64,000 nucleotides of DNA, taken from Isoetes taiwanensis. Its lineage: Eukaryota; Streptophyta; Lycopodiopsida; Isoetales; Isoetaceae. The notes under the pieces were generated by a model, which saw nothing but the letters and a program-made list of their open reading frames with translations, did not search any database and had not been told where the DNA came from. Where the stretch lies: the NCBI GenBank assembly GCA_021234155.1, contig JAJEKV010000033.1, positions 11,048,163 through 11,112,162 on the forward strand, read 5' to 3'. Below are positions 21,561 to 31,331 of this stretch, in pieces (the first letter of the stretch is position 1; each line of letters starts with the position of its first letter). Both the position numbers and the translations under genes were made by a program.

Positions 21561-22088
21561 TTTGGACCCATTGAATGCCACGTTTAGCCCAGCGAAGCAC
21601 TTTTGGCCTGCCCACTCACGGTTTTTACCTTATTCCGTCAAAGGGGCTAGGTTTTGCCCATTTCGATTTTGGCTCCTTCCATCTATGGCTTTTGGCTTGT
21701 CTATCGGTAGATTCTCCACTCCTGATGACGATTTTTATGCCTCCCATTGATGATTTCGCTACAACCAAGAGCTGCCCTTTTCCCGCTGAAAAATCTGGAG
21801 GTACGTGATGCTTTTCATGCAATCCTTTGCATTTGTCTAAGAATTAAGTCTCACGGCAAAGAGGATTCCCGCCTTAGCTAGCTAATTGAGCTTCTGAATT
21901 CCTTATGTGCTTTCTAATCCTATGGATGATTGGAGGATCAACCTTGGGCATGAGATCTAAGCCGTTTGCTACAAGATCCTTTAGGCTCCAGCCATTCTAC
22001 ATTCAAACTAGGCCTAAGGTGATTCAAATGACAGGATATAAGATGAAGCATCCATTGAATCACCAAAGAGGCTGCAAGAGTTACAGCC
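21561..22088. other. Unassigned DNA before the pogo-like relic
   Basis: Short overlapping frames only, with no recognisable protein. It may include the 5' end of the DNA transposon, but no terminal inverted repeat was identified. Confidence 0.3.
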
Positions 22089-24750
22089 ATGGCAATTCTC
22101 AGGAACAAGAAGAATTCAGCCTCATGCAACAAGAGTGTGCCAGTGGCCTTAAAAAATACTACTGTTATGAGAAGTAGATCAAAGAGGAGGCCAAGAGTGT
22201 TTCATAATCCAGGTACTGTAGTAGAAGATCAACCTCATAATATGGCAGCAGAAGACCAGCCTCATCATGCAGCAACCAAGCATGCAAATAAGAAAGCAAG
22301 GGGATCTTGGAGAGAGGAGGATATGCTTGAGGCAATGGATAGAATTGATGATGGTGATTTCTTAACCATCAAAGATGCAAAGAAACATTATGGCATCCCT
22401 TATAGCAAAGATGAGGAATTGGTATTCGAGTTTACTCAAAAAGGTCGGCAAGAATCCTAAGTGCTTAACAAAGGCGTAAGAGGATGATTTAGTGGACTGG
22501 TCATTAAGAAGAGTGAGTTGTGGCCTTGGAGTAACTAAAGATATGTTGAAGCATAGAGTTGAAACAATTTGTCCGATCGAATAACTCGCTTTAAAAAAAA
22601 TGGGAAGCCCGAGAAAAATGGTGGAGGCTATTTAAAAGAAGGCATAACAATCTATCTCTTAGATCAACAGAAACCTTAGATGTTGCAAGAGCAAGAGCTA
22701 TGAATCCCACTATATTGAGGCCTTGGTTTTCGTGTCTAGAAGAGATTTATAGTATCTTCAACTTTGATCCAACACACATTTGGAATGCCGATGAGACAGT
22801 ATACAAGCCGGTAAGGTGAAGGGCATGAAAGTAATTGCAAAGAAGGGTGTCAATGCAGTACATGAAATGGTGATGAAGAATAGAGAGTGGGTGACAGTTC
22901 TTGTATGTGCCAATGCTTCAGGTGAGGTGATGCCTTCTTATTACATTTTTAAAGGTTCTAGAATTAGAGGAAACCATGTTTTGAACTGTGGAGCTGTGTC
23001 TTTGGTATGTCGATCCAGCCATCGATGGATGACAAGTGAGTTGTTCAAGCTTTGGATTATCGAGCACTTTCAATCCAAAGTACCTGGTGGTATTTCTCCC
23101 GAAAATCCTCACTTGCTAATCTTGGATGGACATGGCAATCCGTGGAGGATGATGTTATCTTGTTAGCAAGGTCTATTGGCCTTCACCTCATGATCTTGCC
23201 TCCACACACATCTCACAAGTTGCAACCATTAGATGTAGCTGTTTTTGGTCCTTTCAAAAAGTATTTTAGACGTGAAAGAGCTAAATGGATGGCCTCTAAG
23301 CCTAAGGTAGAGCCCACAAAAGTCGACTTAGGCAAGTTGATATGTGACTCCATGAGAGACGCCACCGCTCACGAAATATTCTTGCTGGTTTCAAGGCAAC
23401 CGGTTTATGGCCTTTTAATGATGTCAGTAATTGATAAATTGGTGACACCAGCCCGGTAGATCCAGCTGCCCTACACCTTCCGAAAAGAGTTGGTTGAAGA
23501 GCATGCACGTGAGGAATTGCATGTTGAGGTAGGAGATGAAGAGGAAGAAGCATTTGGACCATATGATCAAGAAGCTTATATGAATGATGAGCATGCTCCA
23601 AAACCCCAAGGTATACATTCATGTTATTAGATTCCTTGTGGTCCGAGTTTTATGAGTTACATGCACATCCTCATCATCTTAAGCACATGCTCATGCACAT
23701 CCTTTTTACAGGTATAGAGATTATTATGGGAGCACATGGAGCAGGTCCTTCAAGAGCAGCCCCTCACAATGTAATTGGAGCAAGTCCTTTGAGAGCAGCC
23801 CCTTTTAATGTGAGTGGAGGAAGTCCTTCATTAGCAGCCACTATCAATGTAACTGGAGCAAACTCACAACAACAAGTTTCTATTGCTAGGAGGTCCGCCC
23901 TTCCATTTAAGTAAAGTTGGCTATGTTACATCCGATCAATTCATTAGAGCCGCTGAAGAGGAAAAAAGGAAGAAGGTCGAGGATGAAAGAAATAAGCAAC
24001 AAAAAAGTCGGAAGAGAAGAAAAGAGAGATGGAAAGGAAGAAGAAGTTGAAAGAAGTTTTGGATAAGGAAAAGCAACAAAGGAAAGAAGAAAGAGAGATG
24101 AAGAAGAGATTGGAGGAGCAAGAGGAGGCTAGTGGAAGAAGATTAAGGCTCTACTTTATGGCAATAAGAGGCCACAATACCACACAAACACAAGTCCGCA
24201 TCAGCCTCCTTCTATCAATACCCAAGCTAAATATAATAGGCAAAAGAGAATGGAAGCTCTTAGAATATCAAGGTTGCAAAGAACAAAGAAGTTCCCGATA
24301 CTCCTCCTATCGTGGGTTCATGTTGAACAGTGTTTGCCCTCATCCGCATCAGCCACAAATGCCTCAATTTAATATGGCAAGATCGTAAGATGAAATGGAC
24401 ACTAGCCAAACATTTCTTGATAGCCAATTACCCGATTCTATGCCCGAAGCCCACTAGTTGGTTGCTCATTGAAGATACACATATTTGCAGCCAAGACATT
24501 CATGATCAACAATTAATTAATGTCTCAATTGGTGAGCCAATTTCGCCAATGGTACTAACCATGCACAACTAGAGCCTATGCATGAAGGCACTCAAGCTTG
24601 GATTGATTTTGCAAATCAATACCGTCGGAAGTTGGAAATTCAGAAATGCCAAAAGTGTGCAAAGCTAGATGGATTAGGAGAATGGCGTAAGCCTGTTAGT
24701 AGAGAGAGCTTTGGATAGAGCAAAGAAAATGGATGAAGGATGGGCAAAGC
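22089..24750 (+). pseudogene. pogo-like (Tc1/mariner superfamily, DDE_1) transposase relic
   Basis: In order: a psq-type helix-turn-helix (SWREEDMLEAMDRIDDGDFLTIKDAKK...YGIP, about 22300-22410), then a degenerate CENP-B/Tc5-type HTH with a GGGYLK-RRHNNLSLRSTE region (22600-22700). The catalytic region has all three acidic residues at 22790-22792 (NADET), 23125-23127 (LLILDGH) and 23232-23234 (HKLQPLDVAVFGPFKKYF). The DDE core also shows VTVLVCANASGE and RWMTSELF. A Lys/Glu-rich coiled tail follows (EVLDKEKQQRKEEREMKKRLEEQEE, 24029-24140). These enzymes cut and paste transposons at TA sites. Frame changes near 22440, 22815 and 23140 plus stops break the protein. End limits are approximate. Confidence 0.85.
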
Positions 24751-24984
24751 AAGCATGGCACGGATTTGCCTCTTAAATCTCTTCCAATCTTGATGCTATG
24801 GCAACACAGTGCTCAGCGAATTTTGTGCACATATATATGGTATAGATGTCGATAATTAGCATAAAGGTAGTATAAAATGATCAAATTTTCTGAAATACAT
24901 GATCGAGATATTCGTAATTGATCAAATTTTGTATCTTAATGTTCTTCAATGGTTATATATCAAGCTCTTCAAATTGAATCATGT

Positions 24985-25052
24985 ATGTCCTTCAATGGGC
25001 AAACTGTGTTCTTCAATGGGCAAACTGTATGTCCTTCAATGGGCAAACCGTG
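24985..25052. repeat. Tandem repeat, CTTCAATGGGCAAAC unit x3
   Basis: Three units of CTTCAATGGGCAAAC(T/C)GT, the outer ones preceded by TATGTC. Low complexity, no coding role. Confidence 0.85.
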
Positions 25053-26108
25053 TTATTGGAAGGGAAGCTAGAAATAGTAATGGTACTAAGCCATATTCCA
25101 TATGGTACCAACACCCACCTCTACAAAAGCCATGCTAGAGTGCAAAGAAAGAATCTACAAGGCTAAATTTTTACATTTTTAGAAAGCTTAGCTCATGATG
25201 CATCTGTTGGTATCAAAATTGTAATCTGGTTGTATCAGATGTAGCCATGGTGGCGGTTTGCAGCAGGTGGGCACCTTACCCTATTGCTTACTCCTTATTG
25301 CTTTTTTTCGATCATTGGATCGAAGCATAATTCTATGAATGTGCCAAATCAAGGGCTGTGGAATTTCCACATCAGACCCATGTATAGGTCTGCGCACCCC
25401 ATACGCTGTTTCTACGTATCTATCTACATCTAATACTTTAATGCATACAAATAAACAATGAATATGATACCATTGCATTTACAAGAGATAGACCATAATA
25501 TAAGAGCGAATGAAAGTGAAGAGATCGCATATATTACATTGCATATCTTGAAAACAACAGTCATGAAACGAGCTTCAAGAAGAAGCTTCCACAAAGGGCG
25601 TGCATGCCCAAAAGGTCTGTATATAAGCAGAAGTGGAAAACAACAGAAACCATGAGGAAAAGCTTCAGTAAAAGTGATGCCACAGTAGATGTACATAGAA
25701 GCCTGAGCAAGAGGCCCCGGATTCATAAACTACATTCACATAGCAGCATGAAGAACAAGCTGTCTACTGACATGATGGAGACAATGTGCAGAGGCACCTG
25801 TCACACACAATTGTCCCACCTAAAGACATTTCCAAGAAAGAAAACAGCAGATGCACATCATATTACACAGCGAAACTCTTGCATTCATAAAAAACTGTTG
25901 CATTCATAAAAAACAGTGATGCCTTTACAAAGAAGCCTCAAGAACAAGAGGGAGATGAAGCGAATTTACACGACCACCCATAGCCATCTCAGGCCTATGC
26001 ACAGAACTGCAAGGAGGAGCCAACGAAACCTGCCAAGGACATGACATAAGAAGAAACTCGCATCACCTCCTATGCCCCCTTAGCCCATATGCATCTTCTG
26101 CCACATTC
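25053..26108. other. No recognisable gene
   Basis: Short ORFs on both strands without family resemblance. A 16-bp phrase TTGCATTCATAAAAAAC is duplicated in tandem near 25879-25913. Confidence 0.4.
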
Positions 26109-26616
26109 TCAATCATTCCAACTGCATAACTCACCGACCCTCGCCCAGAGAAGTGCAGCCATGTCTCCATCCACACAAGAGCAATTGGAACAAAGAAATG
26201 ACAACCAATGTACTTTTAAGAAAGTTCGTTGTTGCAACAAATGATTCATGTATCCGTACTGCTCTCCAAAGACAGAGAACATAGACAAATGAAGAAAACG
26301 CCCACAATCGCAATCAAGAGCACAAATTGATGAGCCCTCAAACAAATCCGACGCCACATAACCGCTATCACCGGCATTCCTTCTTGAATATGCAGGGAAT
26401 TTCTTCACCTCGTAAGCAAGCAAGACACAACTTTCCCAAGACCGGCAATCCCATCTCAAGCGCCCGAGATGCAAACTCCCTTTCAGAAAACACTAACAAA
26501 TACAGGAGAACACTAGAAAATGCTGCCAGAAACCCGCCTCCTCTAGCAACCCCGAGAACAAAATGCTTTGCCGAAACCCGCCTCCTCCAAAGAACCTCGC
26601 GAAGCAACGTGCCCAC
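26109..26616 (-). other. Unassigned minus-strand ORFs (possible decayed gene)
   Basis: Minus-strand frames at 26616-26368 (82 codons) and 26474-26109 (121 codons, Cys- and Leu-rich) are adjacent in different frames. I do not recognise a domain. A GAAACCCGCCTCCTC phrase is duplicated at about 26529-26543 and 26574-26588. They could be exons of a gene or chance frames; the following 200 bases are C-rich and low complexity. Confidence 0.25.
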
Positions 26617-26839
26617 ACCCTAATGTTCGCGTGGATGTCTTCCCAAATAGAGCGGCATGCTCATCTCCTCGCCCGCCTTGGACAGGGCGTCCCCCCTCGC
26701 CACGACTTCCTCCCCCCTCTTTTCCCACACACCATCGCAATGCCGAAAAAACAAAAGCCCCCCTCCCCCAAACCCTAACCCCCATATTTTGGCCCACCTT
26801 CGCCAAAACCTTACTAATTGGATAATTTGGGAACCTTAT

Positions 26840-27056
26840 TGCATAGTAGCTGAACATGGTCTTGGTATCAAGCAGATGGATGTCAAGATTGCTTTTCTTA
26901 ATTTAAAATTAGAAGAGGAAGTGTACATGAGGCAGGCACCTAGTTTCATCTCAGCAGGGCAAGAGCAGCTTGTTTACAAACTTCAGAAAGCCATTTAAGG
27001 CTTAAAACAGTCTTCTCGTCAATGGTGCAAAACCATCCATATATTTCTCTTCAAAA
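26840..27056 (+). pseudogene. Ty1/copia reverse-transcriptase fragment (central motif)
   Basis: The plus-strand frame reads AEHGLGIKQMDVKIAFLN, then LEEEVYMRQAPSFIS and QEQLVYKLQKAI, a stop, then GLKQSSRQW. This is the copia RT block normally written as ...QMDVKTAFLNG...LEEE.YM.QP.GF, which includes the first catalytic aspartate. An in-frame stop interrupts it (26996-26998), and no YVDD box follows. Confidence 0.88.
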
Positions 27057-27518
27057 AATAGATTCACAAGGAGCCAATCAGATTGGAATATGTACTAAGT
27101 CTTCTCTCAATTTGTAATATTGGTCGAACAACCAAATATATAAAATGAACTATTCTGTTCATATTTGCTAAAGATTTATAAAGCCACAGTGTACCCAGCA
27201 TATGCTAGGCATATGCCGGCATATACCTGGATATGCCCACAAACCCACATAAACGAGGGTTTGCCCCCCTAGGGGCAACCCAAAAAAGACTACATTATAT
27301 ATGTTGCGAAAACTGCCACCAACTATATGGCTTCACCAAAGCGTGACGATAAATGAAATATCATGATTTCTAGACCATACATTGAATGTTTATTCGACTA
27401 CAAAAGAGACCAATGTATGCAATGAATAGCGACATCATTTAGGAACATAAGACAAACAAAAGGAACATGCAAAAGTAGGTGTATGGTGAAGGAAACGCTT
27501 TTTAGAATTTTTTGAACT
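27057..27518. other. No recognisable gene
   Basis: AT-rich sequence with a CATATGC(C/T) phrase repeated at about 27200-27240. Nothing coding recognised. Confidence 0.4.
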
Positions 27519-27959
27519 TTACAAAAGAAATATTTCATCATTTGATGAAATGGGAAGAAAAATAAATAGTCCAGTAGTAATAAATATTATCGTAAACATT
27601 TGATATTCACTACATATGTTTGGCAAGTCGTCGCTTGATTCAGCATCTGGATCGCTCTTTGCCGTGGGTGTGCACATCTCAAATGCCACTGGCCCCAAAC
27701 CCAAGCAGTTAAATTCTTCATTTTCAGGGAAAACATCTAATCCAGCACATTCACCAAAAGATCTTTCAGCTACACCTGATATTACAACAGGAATGTCAAT
27801 GGACTCCTCCATTTCCTTTTTGGGTTGGCCCACTGCCAAGACCTCCTCTGGAACTTCATCTTGAAGCTCTGTATTTTCATCAGGTACCATAGCACAATCA
27901 TTTACAGCATTTGCTGTTTGTACATCCAAACTCAAAGCAGTATGGTAAATAACTGCCAT
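27519..27959 (-). CDS. Unrecognised acidic ORF, 146 codons
   Basis: One open minus-strand frame beginning MAVIYHTALSLDVQTANAV. It is acidic (NTELQDEVPEEVLAV, KSDPDAESSDDLPN) and ends in a hydrophobic stretch (FTIIFITTGLFIFLPI). No domain was recognised. It sits between two copia RT fragments, so it may be a captured exon or a chance frame. The acidic part has the look of a disordered protein segment, while the hydrophobic tail may be read-through into an intron. Confidence 0.25.
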   Translation of the reverse strand: MAVIYHTALSLDVQTANAVNDCAMVPDENTELQDEVPEEVLAVGQPKKEMEESIDIPVVISGVAERSFGECAGLDVFPENEEFNCLGLGPVAFEMCTPTAKSDPDAESSDDLPNICSEYQMFTIIFITTGLFIFLPISSNDEIFLL

Positions 27960-27989
27960 GCTCTTGAAATGGTGTGGAAATTTATCAAA

Positions 27990-28290
27990 TTGCTATTCTA
28001 GAATCCGATGTACCAGCTAACTATATTGAAGCAGTGCATGCAAAAGATTCACTTGAATGGAAGAAGGTTCTATGGAAGAAGAAATGAATGCCTTCAAAAG
28101 AATTCCTAACTATGAGCGTGTTGTGAAACTTGAAAACATTAATAAAGCAAATGGATCTATAAGCTTAAATCTGGATCAGATGGTAAAGAGCACAAATACA
28201 AAGCTAGATTGGTGCAAAAGGCTTCTTTCAAATTAAGGACTTGATCATGATGAGGCTTTTTTGCCAATAGTAAAATTCACACGGATAATA
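27990..28290 (+). pseudogene. Ty1/copia pol fragment (RT N-terminal block)
   Basis: Across shifting frames the plus strand encodes the start of copia RT: a YIEAVHAKDSLEWKKV-like block, a MNAFKR-like block, KWIYKLKSGSDGK, HKYKARLV, and DEAFLPIVKFT. It belongs upstream of the block at 26840-27056 in an intact element but lies about 1 kb downstream of it here. Several stops and frameshifts are present. Confidence 0.85.
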
Positions 28291-28297
28291 ATGTTAC

Positions 28298-28436
28298 TGT
28301 AACAGGCCCATGGTAGACCGCTCGAGTATTCGAACCTTGAATGTGCCTGTGGGGCGTTCCCGAGACACCGGCATAAATGGGTAGAAGTGACTACTCATAA
28401 ACATCTAGACGGTTTTGCCCAGTTGGTTAAGGGCAT
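28298..28436 (+). repeat. Family B LTR 5' end, plus orientation
   Basis: Starts TGTAACAGGCCCATGGTAGAC and matches the reverse complement of 30944-31075 over about 132 bp. It begins directly after the copia pol fragment. About 40 bp further on is a perfect 8-bp-stem hairpin, CCGAGTTG...CAACTCGG (28470-28492). Confidence 0.8.
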
Positions 28437-28599
28437 GTCGGTTAGGAACGTTACAGTGTGACGAGCCTGCCGAGTTGACCTTCTTGGCAACTCGGGATCT
28501 TGTCTATACTTAAGGCTAGATTGAAAACTTTAATCAACTATGTTGGTGAAGAATTTAATCTTCCAATAAATAATGGAAAATGATTCCCTTCTTACATAT

Positions 28600-29545
28600 A
28601 ACTAATATCCATTAAGACTTCCATGCTTTCTTCTGGGTTATTTATATCTTATTAACTTAGCAACACATTATGAACCAAACAAACAACAAAATAGAATCAA
28701 CAAAAAGCAAAGAAATCAAACAAAAAGGGCAACGTAGACTTTTTCCGGTCCAGCCTTTGTTCCTGACATCGATTCTTCTTGTGCTGGTGTGCCACAGCCA
28801 AATCGGCCTACACATGCCCAAATCGGCCCTTAGCAAGCCAAACCGACCTGTTCCAGGTCGTTTTCAAGTGATTCGCATAGACCCAGTTTCCGCTGTGGCG
28901 ATTTGGTTGCAGATAAAACACGTTGCTGCAGCCCATAATTTCTCAACTAGATCATTCCTGCATCAATTTCGACCTACTCCAGGCCCTTCTAGGATGATTA
29001 CCATGTAGATTACAGTGCTTCTAGCTTTACAGTTCTACTTGCCAGCATCTAGATTAGTCTCTATTCCATCTTTTCTCCTTCTGGATATTTTTGCATACCG
29101 TACTTTCTCAACATACATAGCCAAACCTGATCAATTCATGCATAAATCCATCTGGTAAAACTAAACGTGCCATGAATCACACAAAGATGCATCGTTGCAG
29201 ATCCGAGTATGGCCTTACCAGGCCCTTTCAAATAAAAAACATGAACCAATTAACAGCATATGCAACCACGGATGAATCCAAAGTACAAACCCCACCTCTT
29301 AGAGAAGATTTGATGCAGTCTTCAAGCTCCAGCGTCCCTGCTTGCTTCGACAATCCTCCCAGTGCAATCCTTTACTTCACGTCTCCAAAAAGCTTCTAAA
29401 ATTCCTTTCTCAATTGCCTCACTAATTTATAAAGCTTTTGCTTATTTTTAGTTCTTCATGCATATTCTATTTTGCATGCATGTCAAACATGTATATACGT
29501 ACATGAGTACGTATACTGGCCCATCAAGTAGCCAGGACCGTTACA
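28600..29545 (-). repeat. Family A LTR, 5' portion, minus orientation
   Basis: On the minus strand the LTR begins TGTAACGGTCCTGGC at 29545, directly after a purine tract (AGAAGGAGAGAC). The stretch 28600-29780 reappears in inverse orientation at 59697-60935. No ORF is expected in it. Confidence 0.8.
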
Positions 29546-29588
29546 GTCTCTCCTTCTAAAATTTAACCCATGTCCTCATGGGTCGATC

Positions 29589-30134
29589 CTAGGAACTATC
29601 ATGCTTACCTAGAATATAATAACAATGGGAAGGAAAATAGACAACTGCTTTAGGCAATGAGATAGAATCCAAGCTATTACAAACCTTACCTGGGATTCGC
29701 ACTATAGAAGCTTCCTGAGCACCATCACGTGGAGCTTCTGCAGCGTAGATAATCGTTTGGTGTCGCGGAAGATCCATTATTGTGGCAGCTCTAACTTCAC
29801 CACTTTGTGGCCTTCGCTCAATAGTCCTATCATCTGCATCCCATCTTCTTTCCGGTTGGCGCTCCCTTTGATTCCAACGAGGCTCTCCACGGCCTCTACC
29901 TCCCCCAACATTTGGATTGCGATTAAATCTTCCTCCTCCCATGCTACCAAGTGGGCAATTATTCCTTGAGTGTCCGACTTCTCTACAATGGAAACAACGC
30001 CTCTCTTCAAGGCACCGTTGTCTTTCCTCATCAGTGAGAGGTGGTAGCAACTTACTTCCAGTCTGATTACTACTTCCGCAATTCCTGTTATTACTTTGAA
30101 CTTCCACAGATTGACTAGCATATGGCTCTTCTCT
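29589..30134 (-). pseudogene. Ty3/gypsy-like gag end with CCHC knuckle, joined to 3' end (internal deletion)
   Basis: The minus-strand frame (172 codons from 30107) contains CFHCREVGHSRNNC, an exact CX2CX4HX4C retroviral-type knuckle. A Gly/Arg-rich nucleic-acid-binding segment follows, then MDLPRHQTIIYAAEA and IVRIPGKVCNSL, resembling the gag-protease junction of gypsy elements. The reading frame extends upstream of 30107 to the truncated family B LTR. Soon after the protease start the sequence passes straight to the polypurine tract and family A LTR, so protease, RT, RNase H and integrase are deleted. The same join is present at 59700-59936. Confidence 0.82.
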
Positions 30135-30202
30135 AAATGATCGTCTCCGACAGGCACATTCAAGGTTCGAATACTCGAGCAGTCTACCATGGGCGCGTTA
30201 CA
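30135..30202 (-). repeat. Family B 3' LTR, truncated, minus orientation
   Basis: Begins TGTAACGCGCCCATGGTAGAC at 30202 right after a GGGGGAGAGAC polypurine tract (30203-30218) and breaks off at 30135, where gag-like sequence starts. Confidence 0.75.
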
Positions 30203-30268
30203 GTCTCTCCCCCTAGAACTATGCTCGTCCTCGAGCATCCAAGGCTATACCATGTCTATGTCATACCA
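30203..30268 (-). other. Family B remnant internal region: PBS-like site and polypurine tract
   Basis: On the minus strand, after the LTR end TGTGACA, a TGGTATGACATAG stretch sits where a primer-binding site belongs. GATGCTCGAGGACGAGCATAGTTC and then TCTAGGGGGAGAGAC follow, a typical gypsy pol end and polypurine tract. Only about 65 bases remain between the LTRs. Confidence 0.55.
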
Positions 30269-31075
30269 TGTCACAATGATTACCAAGTCTTTGCAAATTA
30301 CCCATGCATATAGGCACCCATGGAGACCAGGGTTGCCCTTAAGGCCAAATTTGTCTAAGCATAATTTAGAAGGTCGGGCGAATAATAGAGTTGCAAGATT
30401 AGTCATGTTGGCGAATGTTTTCTAGACATGAATGTTTTTTATAGAAATCTAAGCGAATCATGGCCAATATTATTTTGCCAAGATTTAAGTCTCTTTATTT
30501 TCCAAGTGCAATTTCTGTGGTGAAATTTTATTCGCCGGCCGATATTTAATCAAGGACACAAACTCATTATAACTATAGTTGCATGATGCAATACTACAAC
30601 TTAACCTTTGCAAATGAGAACGTGGCGTTATCCTTGTAGATAAAACCTCTTAAAATTATCATATGTACTTGGATGGATATGGAGAATAGATTAGGTTATG
30701 AAGAAAGCCTAAGATTACTTAAGAACTCTTCGAGAAGGAGGGTGGAGGATAAGGCGAATCCATATTTATGACGCTTAGTGGATGTGGCGAATTTTCAAGT
30801 GGAGTGAGATTTGTTTGTAGAAAAGTTGGCTAATTTTATTTTTTTCATGTATAACAAGCCCTACTAAACCATAGTGTCAAAATTTCTCAATACCCTTAAA
30901 AAATAGCCTTTTGGCGAACTTTCATCCTTAAGGGCTACCCTCATGCCCTTAACTAACTGGGCAAAACCGTCTAGACATTTATGAGTAGTCGCTTCTATCC
31001 ATTTATGCCGGTGTCTCGGGAACGCCCCACAGGCACATTCAAGGTTCGAATACTCGAGCAGTCTACCATGGGCCC
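30269..31075 (-). repeat. Family B 5' LTR, minus orientation (~0.8 kb)
   Basis: On the minus strand it runs from GGGCCCATGGTAGACTGC to TGTGACA. Its first ~132 bp match 28298-28436 in inverse orientation. AT-rich, with no ORF. Confidence 0.65.
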
Positions 31076-31331
31076 GTTCGATCTTTGGATATTGACATTG
31101 ATTTATAGATTACAGGTTGGATTCTTAGCTACTGAGATGGTGGATCATAGATCAAGTTGAGGTAAGGGTTCTTCTCGTGGTATGTTCAGTAAGATGGATA
31201 GCAGTTATACTTCTAAGGTGAAGACTTGATTTGAGTTAAATTTGTGCTAGATTTGACATTTGAATCATAGAATGCTTCAGAAAATCCATAACGACCCATG
31301 AGGACATGGGTTAAATTTTAGAAGGAGAGAC
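31076..31331 (+). other. Family A 3' internal end and polypurine tract
   Basis: Ends with CGACCCATGAGGACATGGG and TTTTAGAAGGAGAGAC directly before the LTR start; the same phrase occurs on the minus strand at about 29548-29592 and at 59896-59936. Confidence 0.65.

Noticed and set aside
28441-28510. Possible tRNA-like hairpin GCCGAGTTG...CAACTCGG
   Set aside because: Only one stem forms; no cloverleaf, no A/B box pair and no CCA-proximal acceptor stem.
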